Source: Fragum whitleyi (lineage: Eukaryota > Mollusca > Bivalvia > Cardiida > Cardiidae). From it: 64,000 nucleotides of DNA. This document shows, one piece after another, positions 45,867 through 57,220 of the stretch. The stretch covers positions 25,104,526 through 25,168,525 of the forward strand of contig OX411543.1 of the NCBI GenBank assembly GCA_948146395.1, read 5' to 3'. The first letter of the stretch is position 1. Each line of letters starts with the position of its first letter. Made by a program: the position numbers and the translations under genes. A model generated the notes under the pieces. It worked only from the letters and a program-made list of their open reading frames with translations, searched no databases and was not told the origin of the DNA.

Positions 45867-47569
45867 TTTTTAGGATTAAATTGACTGTTATCAAATGTCA
45901 TTTTATTATCCGGTATTTCAAGCGTTTAAGCCTGTTGTCTTGGTTATAAATAATGTTTGAAAATGCAGTAATAAATCATCTTTTATCAAAACCGTTTTCC
46001 GCTTGACAAACGAAGAGCTAAATTTTTGGGATTAGAAACTATGCGTTTTATTAATTTTGAGAGGGAAATAGAGAGAGAAAAAAGAATAGAGGAGAGAGAG
46101 AGTCAAGTTTCTTCAAAATTATAATAATTACTAATCTGAATATCAAAAGTCAACCTTATTAAAAAAAATCTGGGTAGAAACTGTGTATTCAAAATCTTTA
46201 GCATATGATACTTTATTTATTAAGCTCCAATAAAAACCATGAAAGTCATAAATTCCGTTCTTTCCCTTTCTTCAGTTTAAACACGCTACGCTCGTACGTG
46301 AGATGACCAATCAAAGGCCTCAATACATTTTGACCAATGAAACGAGAGGAAGCAACGGACCAATGGTGTTCATGCTTACTTTAGGATCTAGTATCGATAA
46401 ATGAGGACAGGCTAGCCAGTCTAAATTAAAAAAGCCCTTTTTTTTGCACAAGAACAAAAACCGGAAGTGTAGTTGGGTTTTTCCGCGAAAAGTTGAAAAT
46501 CGAAGAAAACCTGGAAAATCAAAAGCTTAATCGATAGATCAAGGTAGTTTTTGCCATTTTTCTGTTTATTACATCATTCCTTATATGCAGGCAGACGGAA
46601 ACGCCAAATAATTTAAGTTAAATCAATAAAATCAGCCAATTTTGTTAATTTACGCTAAACGTAGATTTCACGTGATGTTTTTACAACAGAAATCTTTCAA
46701 ATAATGTTACCTATGGAGACCAAAAGGAACCATACGTATTTCCACTATATTTTGATGGGTATTTCTTACTTATTTTGCAAATATCAATCAAAAATCAAAA
46801 GTTAATCGTATAGTTTTGATATTCATCTTCCTCTTTAAAGTGAAATTTAATGGTCCTGACGCACAGGTAACAGGTAAAAATTAATTCAACAACTTGAAAT
46901 GTTCAGACATAGTATTAACTTGGTCTACTTTATTTTTATGAATGAAATATCATTTGGCGTGAGAATAGTAAATGTAAACAAACTCTATGTCTGCCATTTG
47001 CAAATTATTTTTCTGGAGTTGGTCATTTTCAGATGCAAAATGTGAGTTATGTGATATGTTTAGGCAAAATTTAAGCCTCCTTCATTGTTCTTTAGCTTTT
47101 CCTCTACATGTAGACATTTCTTGTTTTATCTATTGTTCAACTGAATCTTTAGTTGAACGCAAATAGAAAATGTTGTAAATGTGTCATATTTTCATGCTTT
47201 AAAGACACTTTTAGATATTTTTTTCTACATATCCAAACTATTTTGCATTCTTTAGTAATATTTTAAAGCTACTATATCAGTTTTGGTCCAATAGATTACT
47301 TTGTATGAGTTTTTAATTTCATGTCCATTGACTCAGTTTCTGTGAATTCAAATCGCGGTAAACCCTTAATCTAGTAAAATAATACCTGAAATACTTTCGC
47401 TACATAATAGATTAACGTACGATGTATTCAATGTTTAATCATTATCATTTCGTTTCGACGAAATTATCGTATCTAAACATCGAGTACATCTCTAGATACG
47501 ACATTTAACGTAATTGACATTTTGTCGTGCTGAATGACTGTAAATTTTAAGAGCATATAGCATAGAAAA

Positions 47570-47852
47570 TTTGTGACCCGTCACGCAAAAAGGGACCACC
47601 TGGGAAATCCTGCAAACTGCAAAAAAAAAAATGAAAAAAAAATAAAAGATTAGTTCTAGCACACCCAAACCAGAGTCGCTTTAAAAAAATCTTTCACAGG
47701 AAGGTAGCTTGATCATTATAGATTCATAAAAAAAAATCGGTGTTCGAAATGTTACGACCCTAGTCAGTCTGCGCAATCCGCGCAGGCTGACTAAGGTCGA
47801 CACTTTACGTAATACCCAGATGGTCCCTTTTCGCGTGACGGGCCACATTTAT
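47570..47852. mobile_element. MITE family 5 (GTGACCCGTCACG), full copy
   Basis: Inverted ends GTGACCCGTCACGCAAAAAG and CTTTTCGCGTGACGGGCCAC. A subterminal pair GACCCTAGTCAGTCTGCGCA / TGCGCAGGCTGACTAAGGTC-like is also present. A second complete copy lies at 56114 and fragments at 826-940 and 53279. Confidence 0.8.
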
Positions 47853-48059
47853 GAAGTTACGCAAATAAAAGAATTGTGCAACGGCCTGAAACTTGTATCT
47901 CTTTGTTTCCCGTGATATATGGTACGATTTATGGACAATTGTGTGTAAAAATTGCGGGTCTTGGTTTGCCCATCATTATCTATTGATGAACCATTCTTTT
48001 GAAGTCGAGTGCACAAATGTTAAGTCTCCTCATAAAACCGTGCGGTGCGCAACGGTGTG

Positions 48060-48495
48060 TACAGTTAGTTACATCGGGAAATTTACAATCATCTCAATCT
48101 AAACCATTCTCAATCGATCATTCATATCGCCATTCATTCATTCCAAACATTCACTCAAAACGTTCAAAAAACGCCCAAAATGATTAAAAAAAGATCAGAT
48201 CAACAACTACCTTTAAAATCAATTAAGCAAGAACTTACTCGTCATTTCACTGACATCATTGAAATTTAATTGATTCTTGAAGAAATAGGAAGCTATTTAA
48301 AGATCTTTTGTGCATTTTTTATGAAAGATAGGTAAAACATATCGCTAACTGTGTTAAGCGTGAGCAAAATTAGCTATATTGGATTACCTATCTTTAATTT
48401 CCCTCAAAACTCGCTCCACGCACTCGTTAAAATTCATTCCAACACCATTCAAAAATCATATATCTTGTCAATTTCACGGTGTTTTTTTAACTGTA
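48060..48495 (+). mobile_element. Family-1 MITE, copy g
   Basis: Complete, more diverged copy with TA flanks, TACAGTTAGTTACATCGGG to CACGGTGTTTTTTTAACTGT. Confidence 0.75.
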
Positions 48496-48653
48496 GCTCG
48501 TTAGAAACTCGTTTAAATCTTAAATAAGACTTGCCGTTTATACATTTCTAGGTTTCTTTTATCAATTTTATTGACTTGAGCTAGCAATCGAGTTCTAATC
48601 AAGCTGGGTCGTAATGAGCAATCAGAAGAGGTCGGGGCGGTGGCTATCTTTAG

Positions 48654-48838
48654 ACACTTGCATTTCTGATAGAAACATTGACGAAAACAAGACAAATAGA
48701 GGTTATAAGATAGATTTAATACGTACTTAGTGTATTGCATGAAAATATCTCTAACTCGGTAGTGACAAATGATAATTGTCGAGGTACTGCCGAGACAATT
48801 ATCAATTCTCAAAACCTCGTTAGATACTTTTATAAAAA
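48654..48838 (+). repeat. Hairpin MITE copy 3, cut by LINE
   Basis: Shares CACTTGCATTTCTGATAGAA, AGAGGTTATAAGATAG and AATACGTACTTAGTG with copy 1. The second arm stops after CTCGTTAGATACTTTT, where the LINE sequence begins. Confidence 0.65.
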
Positions 48839-51390
48839 TAAAACAGAAAAACTCAATGAACTCAAATTTCAAAATGCTAAACAGTATTGGAAACTTTTAA
48901 AAAAATTCATGCATACCACACAAAAAATATAACAATGTCAGTGCCGACAAGTTTGCTAAATATTTTAAAGCTATAAATAACCCAGAATCTACCTTTTTCC
49001 AACCTGATGAAGATGTCATTTATTTCAATGAAAGATATTTAAAAGGAGAGTTACAAATCATGTTCAATGAACTGAACCTTAATATAGGGATAAATGAAAC
49101 ACTCACAGCCTGTAAAGGTCTGAATATGGGTAAATCCCCAGGTCCGTACCTCGTCATCAATGAATTCGTTAAATTTGGTGTGGAAAATAATACTTTTTTA
49201 AACTGTCTAACAAAACTTTTTAATCATTTGTTCCTTATGGGGTACTTTCCAGACAAATGGTCTGAAGGATTAATTATCCCAATATTAAAAAAGGGGGACC
49301 CAAATGAACCGGGTAATTATAGGGGAATAACTCTTTTAAGTACTTTAGGTAAAAACTTTACTAAAATTTTAAACAGTAGGTTAACAAAATGGGCAGAAAA
49401 ATATAATGTTTATATAGACGCTCAAGCAGGGTTTAGGGAAAATATGGGAACAGTAGATAACATATTCATTCTACATGGAATTATAAATCACTTTTTAAAT
49501 AGAAACAAAAAAATGTTTGCAGCTTTTATAGACTTTACAAAGGCTTTTGATTATATAGTAAGAGATATCATTTGGTATAAACTCATAAAATTAGGAATTA
49601 GAGGACACATGCTTAATATAATAAAATCCATGTATGAAAATTATAAGACAACAGTATGCAAAATCAAGCTGGATAATGAAGATAGTGAAGCAATTATTTG
49701 TTCTCTTGGGGTGAGACAAGGGGAGAGCTTGTCACCATTTATTTTTTCTATGTACTTAAACGATATTGAAGAACACTTCATTACAAAAGGCTTCGGTGGT
49801 ATAGAACTGGGAATGATGAAACTTTTCCTACTTTTGTACGCCGATGATATCGTTTTGTTTTCTGAGACAGCAACTGGTTTACAACAAGGATTAGATCTAT
49901 TAGAAACTTACTGTGACAGATGGAAGCTTCAAGTAAACATAAGTAAAACAAAGATCATGATTTTCAAAAAGGGTAGGATTTGTAACAATATGATTTTTAT
50001 ATATAAAGATACAATATTGGAAATTGTGAATGAATTCAAATATCTTGGTATAAGCTTTACTACAGGTGGATCGTTCAAAAACACCTACGAATTACTATAT
50101 GGACAAGCATTAAAAGCAATGAGCAGGCTTAAGTCTTATTTTATAAATTTCACCAATCTCGCAATATCTCATAAACTAGAACTTTACGATAAACTCATTG
50201 AACCCATTTTTAGCTATGGGTGTGAGACATGGGCAGTAAATAAGATATATAAGCTTGAAAATCTCAATTTACGCTTTTACAAAAATATACTAGGTGTGCG
50301 TCGACAAAGCCAAAATATTTTTATTTACAGTGAGCTGGGAAGATATCCTTTAAAAGTGAAATTGATCACCAGAGTAATTAAGTATTGGCTCAAAATTACT
50401 AAATCTGATGATTTAAATCTAGTAAAAAATGTGTATAATCTAATGTTGGATAACCTTGTTCTGCACCCAAACAAGAAATCTTGGGCTACAAATGTCAAAA
50501 GCATTCTTGAACAATATGGCTTTTATGATGTATGGTTAAACCAAGGAGTAGAAAACTGAAATTACTTTTTAGCTATTTTTAAACAGAGAGCTCAGGATAT
50601 GTATCTTCAAGAATGGAATGCAAATTTATTAGAGTCAATCAGAGCAAGGACATATAGGACATTCTGTCATTTTGCTTCCAACCATATCTCGATTGCTTAC
50701 ATATAGAAAAATTTAGAAAAGCTTACACACAATTTAGAATCTCAGCCCATAGACTTGAATTAGAAGCAGGACGATGGCATAAACCACAAAAAACACCATT
50801 AGAAAATAGGAAATGCAAGACTTGTAATGTAATAGAGGATGAGGTGCACTTTCTGTTGGAATGCACTCTTTATAAGGACCTTAGGATAAGTTATGTGAAA
50901 AAGTATTTTTGGAAAAACCCAAGTATGATGAAATTCTCAGAATTACTAAAATGTGAAAATGTGAAAACTATAACAAACTTAGCTACTTTTATCTATAGAG
51001 GGTTTGAAAGCAGAGAGGAAATTAACTCATCTGAAAATCAATGAGCCATCTTTCCTTTTATTCACTTTTTGCATTTTGCTGAACAAAATTTTAACTATCT
51101 AGAAAGTTATAAACATGTTTTAGCTTTCAGAGTAAGCTCAACATTTGCTGATGACTTTATTTACTACTGTATGATAAGTAAAAATATGAACTTGTTTTAA
51201 TATTCCTTAGCCATTTAATGACTTTTGGTCATACAATATTAAAATTGATATTGACAGGAAGGATATTTACCAGGGCCATACTGCATGAATCATGCTGCCT
51301 GGTGTTGATATATTACTCCTAAAGCATGATAAGTTAAGTCTGCAATATCAATATATTAGAATAAAAAAAGTAATAATAATAATAATTTTC
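48839..51390 (+). mobile_element. 5'-truncated LINE with long open RT frame and (TAA)n tail
   Basis: A non-LTR retrotransposon pol. A 499-codon frame (49060-50559) carries RT: MGKSPGP, NYRGITLLSTLGK, AAFIDFTKAFDYI, GVRQGESLSPFIFSMYLND, LLYADDIVLFSE (about residue 260), KYLGISF and ELGRYPLKV. A shift just upstream (KLNELKFQNAKQYWKLLKKF at 48840-48930) and stops near 50560-50800 break the protein. A C-terminal zinc knuckle CX2CX7HX4C (CKTCNVIEDEVHFLLEC) is in the frame at 50816-51044. The endonuclease is absent. The 3' UTR ends in AAAAAAAGTAATAATAATAA (51365-51389), a short-repeat 3' tail of the kind seen in CR1/L2-like or I-like clades. It is related to the decayed LINE at 8.7-12.6 kb. Confidence 0.88.
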
Positions 51391-51399
51391 AAATGTTAT

Positions 51400-51960
51400 G
51401 TTGCACCCCTTCAATTGAATGTTTTACTTGTAATGTAACCTACAAAATCCCTACAACCTCTATCTTGCCTTTTTGTTTCGGGTAAGAGAGGACTAAGGGA
51501 CATAAGTATCCATTCCTTTAACATTGAGGGCCAGGCAAAGGATGGCTGTGGATTCTTATGATTTACATAAGGTTTCACTGGGTCTGGTGACTGGTCACTT
51601 AACCTATTACATATAATTTGATACTTAACCTAGTATGTATAATTTGATACTTACTAGTATTGACAGGAAGTACAGACAAGGATCAGCATGAACATAGGTA
51701 CAGTCTGATCTTGGTCTCTAACTCCTTAACCACCTTTTAGAATGGAAAAGTCTAAAAAGAGTCTGAATTCAGAAAAATCGTATGTTTAATCAGTGTCAAA
51801 GAACTTTTTTGAAGAGTATATATTTTGCATTTTTTAAGAATTGAATTTCAATCTATTGTCAATTTCTTTGTCATTTAGACAGGTTTTTCTAGAGAACTGA
51901 TCAATAAAATTTACGATCAGCTGTTGGTAGAACTATGAAACTGTCAATCTTTTACATTTT
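51400..51960. other. Gene-free stretch
   Basis: Ordinary AT-rich sequence with a small duplication (TATAATTTGATACTTAACCT / TATAATTTGATACTTACTAG near 51610-51655). No coding signal. Confidence 0.5.
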
Positions 51961-51968
51961 TTGTTGAA

Positions 51969-52090
51969 TACGGAAACGCTGCCATACGCCAGAAATACGT
52001 TATGGTCACTCTGGTACATCGCTAGATACTCGTTCAGTACGCTGGATACACGCTATATGCACACGTTCTCTATACGCTCAATTCACATTT
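51969..52090. repeat. ACGYT phased repeat, second locus
   Basis: About ten degenerate units of 9-13 bp, each carrying ACGCT, ACGCC, ACGTT or CACTCT, for example AGTACGCTGGATACACGCTA. It has the same grammar as the clusters in the intron of gene B. Confidence 0.6.
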
Positions 52091-52189
52091 CCAACAATAA
52101 GAAATTATTTAATCTTAGCTGTGTCCATTAAGAAAGTTGCTTTTTGACTGGTTGACGATTATTCTATTTCTTTAATGCAAAAATGAGAC

Positions 52190-52435
52190 AACATGTGACA
52201 AAATTAGGATGAATTTTTTAAGGCGTGTCATTATGCATCTGATTGTTATGCAATGTTCATTATGACGTCACTTTTTGGGCTTCGCATAGATGACGTCATA
52301 TAGGATAAAATTAACGAAAGCGTGTTAAAAGTTTTTTTGATAATATTACCGGTAAAGCGGTAGGTTTATCAAAATGATAATAAATCGTTAATCCTAAATA
52401 AAACACCGAAAAACATTAAAGAAAGGAGGATTATC
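52190..52435. repeat. Dispersed repeat, copy 2
   Basis: Shares GCGTGTCATTATGCATCTGA-like, TGCAATGTTCATTATGACGT and ACACCGAAAAACATTAAAGA blocks with 40290-40530. Confidence 0.55.
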
Positions 52436-52485
52436 GATTTAAATTGGCCATTGAACTTCATTTATTTAGTCCTCTCATGGACATA

Positions 52486-52706
52486 TGAGCCTGTGCGTGA
52501 CATTTCCAACAATATGATGCATGCGTGATGGACATCCCCGCACTGCACAAAAAATGTTCTACGATCTTGCACAGTCAGAATAGGTTCCGTAGCTATCTAT
52601 TAGCCGCACAGTGAAGACTCAGACCAGCCTGTGAAGAAGCACAGACTGGTCAGAGTATAAACGATGCATTCATGTGAAATTGTTGGAAATGTCACACGCA
52701 GGCTCA
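52486..52706. mobile_element. MITE family 3, full copy
   Basis: Ends TGAGCCTGTGCGTGACATTT and GAAATGTCACACGCAGGCTC are inverted repeats of about 28 bp or more. The centre carries CAGACCAGCCTGTG / GCACAGACTGGTCAG, a second inverted pair. Confidence 0.8.
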
Positions 52707-53278
52707 TAGTTTAAATTTCTTCTTTATTGGAAAGAAAGATAACTCTTGAGGACTTGTGTTGTTTAGTCTACTTTTTGATAAGAGTTGTGCCTCTTCTATT
52801 TGAATTTGTTCCTCATCGAAAAAGGTCTGACTGACAATTATAAAAGCTTCAGAGAAATTTTCGAATAAATTTTAGAAGGAAGAGCGTCTGCTTATATTTT
52901 TACAATTATTAGTCAATTAGATCTAGCTTTTTTTTCTAATCAGGTAAAATACTGAACAGCAAAAGAAATGTCGCATTATTTAGACCTTTAGAAAATAGTG
53001 AAGAATGAGAGACATTTGATGTTCTTTGCTGACAATAAATAGAACTAGATTCCAAGGCAAAGAAAAAATACCAATACAGTCAATATTTTACTTGGCCGTT
53101 CAAAGCTTGTACATAGCCTTGGCTCTCTCTGCTTTAAAAGGGGAGACTTTGTGTGCGGAATTAAATGCTCCCTATTTTCGTGTATGGATACTGATGCAAA
53201 AACAGCCAAAAAGTATTAGTAATCGATTTCAACTTTCGTCAGAAAGCCTCCGAGGTTTCTTTCCAAATCAGAGAACGA

Positions 53279-53410
53279 TTTGTGACACGTCAAGCAAAAA
53301 GGGACCATCTTGGAGCCCTGTAAAAATGAATATTTGGAGAAGAGATTGGGTCCAGCATAGGTCAACCAGAGGTCACATTTCAAAAATTCTTTCACTGGAA
53401 GGTGGTATAT
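53279..53410 (+). repeat. MITE family 5 fragment
   Basis: TTTGTGACACGTCAAGCAAA, AAGGGACCATCTTGG and CTTTCACTGGAAGGT match the left half of the copies at 47570 and 56114. Confidence 0.6.
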
Positions 53411-53999
53411 ATAACATATTTACCATAAACATATTTATTTTACACCGATTGGGGAACAAGTTTTTACAACTTAGATTATCCTTCTCGATTCTGCTTCCTG
53501 GAAAATTCACCAGTAGGCTACTCGCGCCGAATGTGTGGGCCAATGAAAGAACCTGGCTGCTTCGAACGATATCACGTGACGGTCATCAGCGCGTGTTAAA
53601 AACGCGCTCCGATCTAAATCAAATGTGCTTTCGATTGTCTTATGCGTGTAGCAAGTATCTTCATTTCTAGACAATCTTATCCGTTTAAATACAATTTTAA
53701 AATAACACGAATTGGTCGATCATTTTGTATAAAGCAGTTTGGTTTCGCCAAATCTCTAGAGTTCTATAATTGGTGCTAAACATAACCCTTATCTTAACTA
53801 TTGGTATCATTAGTGTTTTACATTAATTTGGAAAATAATGGTTCATTGAATTTTCAAAAAAAAACTTTTTCGCAAGAAGATTTCTGCATGAAAAATAAAT
53901 TGTTCTAGTGTGGCATTTCTTTCGTTGTTCAGTATAATTATATGCTAATACTACTATATATATTAGCTAATAATACGTGAATCTCCTTGAATATTTCTT

Positions 54000-54145
54000 A
54001 CGGCCTAGCGTCCTGGTGGCGTGAGGTTGGCGACAAAATTGTCTTGCCTGATAAAGATATCTGATAAAGACACAACTCCACGCTGCGTGGAATCAAACTC
54101 GTGACTTTCAAGTAAATGATCGCTGTCGTGATTCAAGTTACTAGA
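54000..54145 (-). repeat. Possible SINE-like fragment
   Basis: Read on the minus strand, AGTCACGAGTTTGATTCCAC resembles a tRNA B-box, preceded by CGATCATTTACTTGAAAG and followed by a body with TATCTTTATCAGGCAAGACA. No A-box or A-rich tail is clear. Confidence 0.3.
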
Positions 54146-54635
54146 TCTAGGTAAAAAAAAGATTGATTATTCGACCAAAATTCCTTTTATCGGCAAATTT
54201 GCAAAGTGGCTTACTACAAATAGAAACTCGGCTGTTCATGAGAAAGTAACTCTTCCGATACTAGCTCGGTAAAACTCCTCCTTGAATATTTTATGATGTC
54301 TGTTTATCTCACCCATCGATCCATGGCTTTCAAATATTGAATTTTTTTTGTAGAGAATAATATGCTAGTGTCTAAGATATCAATGTTATATGGTCGATGT
54401 TATGAGTATTTATCAAGACTCGGCTATAATGATTTTATAACAGCCCTGGCCAGATATTTAAAGACACATAATCAGAATATTAGTTATGCAACCATTTTCC
54501 AGAGATAAGTTTTATGGAAGCTTAAAATTCCAATGAAGGTCGTTCTGGTTTATTACCACAAGAAATCAATTTCTGTGTAAGATATACTGTACGATATCAT
54601 TTTATGTTATCAGACAGGCGATATCAGGTCAATAC

Positions 54636-54845
54636 GAGAATGATTCGTCATTCTCAAAAATTAAAAATTTTCAGCCGTCATTTACTGTAGAAATATAAAT
54701 CTTGCGCTGGTTGTTTCCGCGCTAGTTTTCTTAAAATGTTTCCACCTAACAAAATGCACCATTTTGTTACATACCCATCCACCTTATATACATTCGAGGC
54801 CTATTGCAGTTTACGGAAATGGCCAAGTGATGTTCCGAATGACCT
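54636..54845 (-). mobile_element. MITE family 4, truncated copy
   Basis: Contains GAATGATTCGTCATTCTCAA, TTTCAGCCGTCATTTACTGT, AACAAAATGCACCATTTTGT and GGCCAAGTGATGTTCCGAAT. These are the parts of family 4 that end in its terminal repeat. Confidence 0.6.
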
Positions 54846-54888
54846 GATAATATAACTAATAATATATCTTATTGGGCTCTCTTTTTTC

Positions 54889-55105
54889 AGTGGAACATAC
54901 GCCTTTATTGGTCGAATCCTGCTATATGAATTGTTTTTTCAGTGGCACATACGCCTTCACCAGGCGAATCTTGTGGTTTGAACTGTTGCTCAGTGGCACA
55001 TACGCTTTTATCATGTGAATCCTGTGATTTAAACTGTTGTACAGTTGCACATACGCCTTAATCGGATGATTCCTGCAAATTGAATAGTTGTCAGCGTTAC
55101 AGCTG
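54889..55105. repeat. Four tandem units of about 53 bp
   Basis: The motif CAGTGGMACATACGCCTT, then CGAATCYTG and RAACTGTTG, recurs four times (about 54889, 54941, 54990 and 55042) with substitutions. It lies between two MITE family 4 copies. Confidence 0.7.
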
Positions 55106-55316
55106 CCTTCATTATGTCAAGCCCGCGAATTGAATGTTATAACAACTCGATTCGTATGATTCACCCTATTTTTTCGGCTGTGTTGCTCAGAAAAATTCGT
55201 TTCGCAGAATTCACTCGATTTTGCCACCAGCATGTGTTTAAATTTTCTTTTTTAAATATGATATACCTCGAGAAAAGGAATTTGATTCGGAAAGTACTAT
55301 CGGGATATCACATGCT

Positions 55317-55787
55317 GACATTCGGAAATCACTCGGCCATTTTCGTAAACTGCAACAGACCTCGGATGTATATAAGCCGGATGGTAATGTAACAAAATTG
55401 TGCATTTTGTTAGGCGGAAACAAGGTAAGAAAAACTAGCGCGGAACAACCGATGCTATCTTTAGAAATATATTTTATACAGTAAATAACGGCTTTAAAGT
55501 CTATTTTTTTTTAGAATGACAAATCATTGTCAAGAATTAAGATTCTTTCAGCCATTATTTGAGACTCTATAGATATTTATATAAAGATACGATGGTTTCA
55601 CGTCAGTGACTTAAACGAGTAGCGTTGGCTACGTCGAATGTTTTCACTCAAAGTTTCGAGGGCTAACGCCAATTTATGTCACGTCATCGAATTTTTTTCC
55701 AAGGCTTTCCCGTATTTTTTGAAAAATAGTCTGTCTATATACATCCGAGGTTGATCGTGAGATTGGCCGAGTGATGTTCCGAATGCA
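55317..55787. mobile_element. MITE family 4, full copy with long inverted ends
   Basis: The left end CATTCGGAAATCACTCGGCC, then CCTCGGATGTATATA, is inverted at the right end as TATATACATCCGAGG, then GGCCGAGTGATGTTCCGAAT. The arms are about 45 bp. The interior keeps CAGTGACTTAAACGAGTAGC and GTTTCGAGGGCTAACGCCA, shared with 41242-41580. Confidence 0.8.
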
Positions 55788-56113
55788 CATGCTCGCACAA
55801 CGACGTTGATTGACGTCAGATTCATAAGTATACGGACTAATTCCTTTTTCGTGACTTAAATATTATTCTGTTTAACTGTTACAAGATCTGTTCAGGGACT
55901 CAAATCCATGTTTAGAATATATCAAATTGACCACTTTATCGTTAAAGCTAGGATAAAGAGTACAGCAAAATTGGAGGGAGGGCTCATTGGCATCAAACAA
56001 GAAATTGTTAAATAAAAAAAATCATTTCACTCTCCCTAAATGCCCCATTTCGCGCGACGGTTCACAAATTAAATTGTCTAGACGCGTTGGAATGGACCCA
56101 GGACTTTTTTATA

Positions 56114-56369
56114 TTTGTGACCCGTCACGGGAAAAGGGACCATCTGGGAATTTTGTAAAAGATATAAAATTTGGTCCGGTATAGGTATACTTGAAGTCGC
56201 ATTTCTAAACTCCTCACGGGAAGGCAGATTGGTCATTCTAGATTAAAAGAAAATAGCTAAGTGCGAAAAGTTTCGACGCTAGTCAGTCTGTGCAGTCCAT
56301 GCAGTCTGACTAGGGTCGATACTTTACGCACTACCCAGATGGTCCCTTTTCACGTGACGGGTCACATTT
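56114..56369. mobile_element. MITE family 5, second full copy
   Basis: GTGACCCGTCACGGGAAAAG at the left and CTTTTCACGTGACGGGTCAC at the right are inverted, and the internal CTAGTCAGTCTG / CAGTCTGACTAG pair is kept. It directly abuts the transposon starting at 56367. Confidence 0.85.
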
Positions 56370-57031
56370 TTAGCTCACCTGAGCACATCAAGCTCAAGGT
56401 GAGCTTTTGTGATCATTGGATGTCCGTCGTCCGTCGAGTGTCGTCCGGTGTCAACAATGTAAGTGTTTACACTATAGAGGCCACAAATCTGATCAAATCT
56501 TCATGAAACTTGGTAAGAATGTTGGTGAGGTCACAAGATGCATCCTATTAAAAATGGGAAGGATCCGTGCCATATCACGAGAAAAGGTGTCTTTATGACA
56601 ATTTTCTTGTTTACACCCTAGAGGCCACAAATATTGCCCAATCTTCATGAAACTTGGTGAGAATTTTGACTAGTCACAAAGATGAACCATATTGAAAATG
56701 GGAAGGATCCGTGCCATATCACGGGAAAAGGTGCCTTTATGGTAATTTTCTTGTCTTCACTCCAGAGGCCACAAACATGGCCCAATCTTCATGAACTTTG
56801 GTCAGAATGTAAACTAGGTCACAAGGATGATACATATTGAAAATGGGAAGGATCCGTGCCAAATCATGGGAAAAGGGGCCTTAATGCCAATTTTCTTGTT
56901 TACACCCTGGAAGCAACAAATATAGTCCAACCTTCATGAGAATTGGTCACAATGTCTATTTAGTTGATGGAATGTCCAAGGAGTCAAAGAGACTCAGGTG
57001 AGCGATCTAGGACCATCATAGTCCTCTTGGT
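56367..57031 (-). mobile_element. GCTCACCTGAGCAC-ended transposon, copy 4
   Basis: Starts TTTTTAGCTCACCTGAGCAC followed by GTCCGTCGTCCGTCGAGTG. It contains three units of about 145 bp beginning GAGGCCACAAAYATNGCCCA with CTTCATGAAACTTGGT and GGGAAGGATCCGTGCC. It ends GACTCAGGTGAGCGATCTAG and ATAGTCCTCTTGG. It ends about 190 bp upstream of the gene C start codon, so gene C's proximal promoter would be adjacent to it. Confidence 0.75.
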
Positions 57032-57220
57032 AGTATTTAGAATCTGATTTTAGAGTGAAGGATTGGGTCCTCGCATATTTTGAGTAGTATATCATTTGCA
57101 GTTCAATAACGGTGTGTGTTTCCAATAGAGTGTAACTAAACATACTACAGTGAGTTTGGGCAATTTGCATTCGATTATTAAGGACATCGATTGGAATATT
57201 TGTCGAAACGTCATTTCAAT

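Larger units (their letters stand above)
42390..47565. other. Gene-free region
   Basis: About 5 kb in which I see no supportable gene. It contains three degenerate AAGTCAAAACGGCCC units (43712-43760), long A/T runs near 43800-44000 and 44640-44665, and a 60-bp tandem duplication at 45776-45866. Open frames here are short and lack domains. Confidence 0.5.

Noticed and set aside
53026..53670. 214-codon open frame (plus strand)
   Set aside because: Its middle is the family-5 MITE fragment at 53279-53410 read as protein; no recognisable domain, start context or splice structure.
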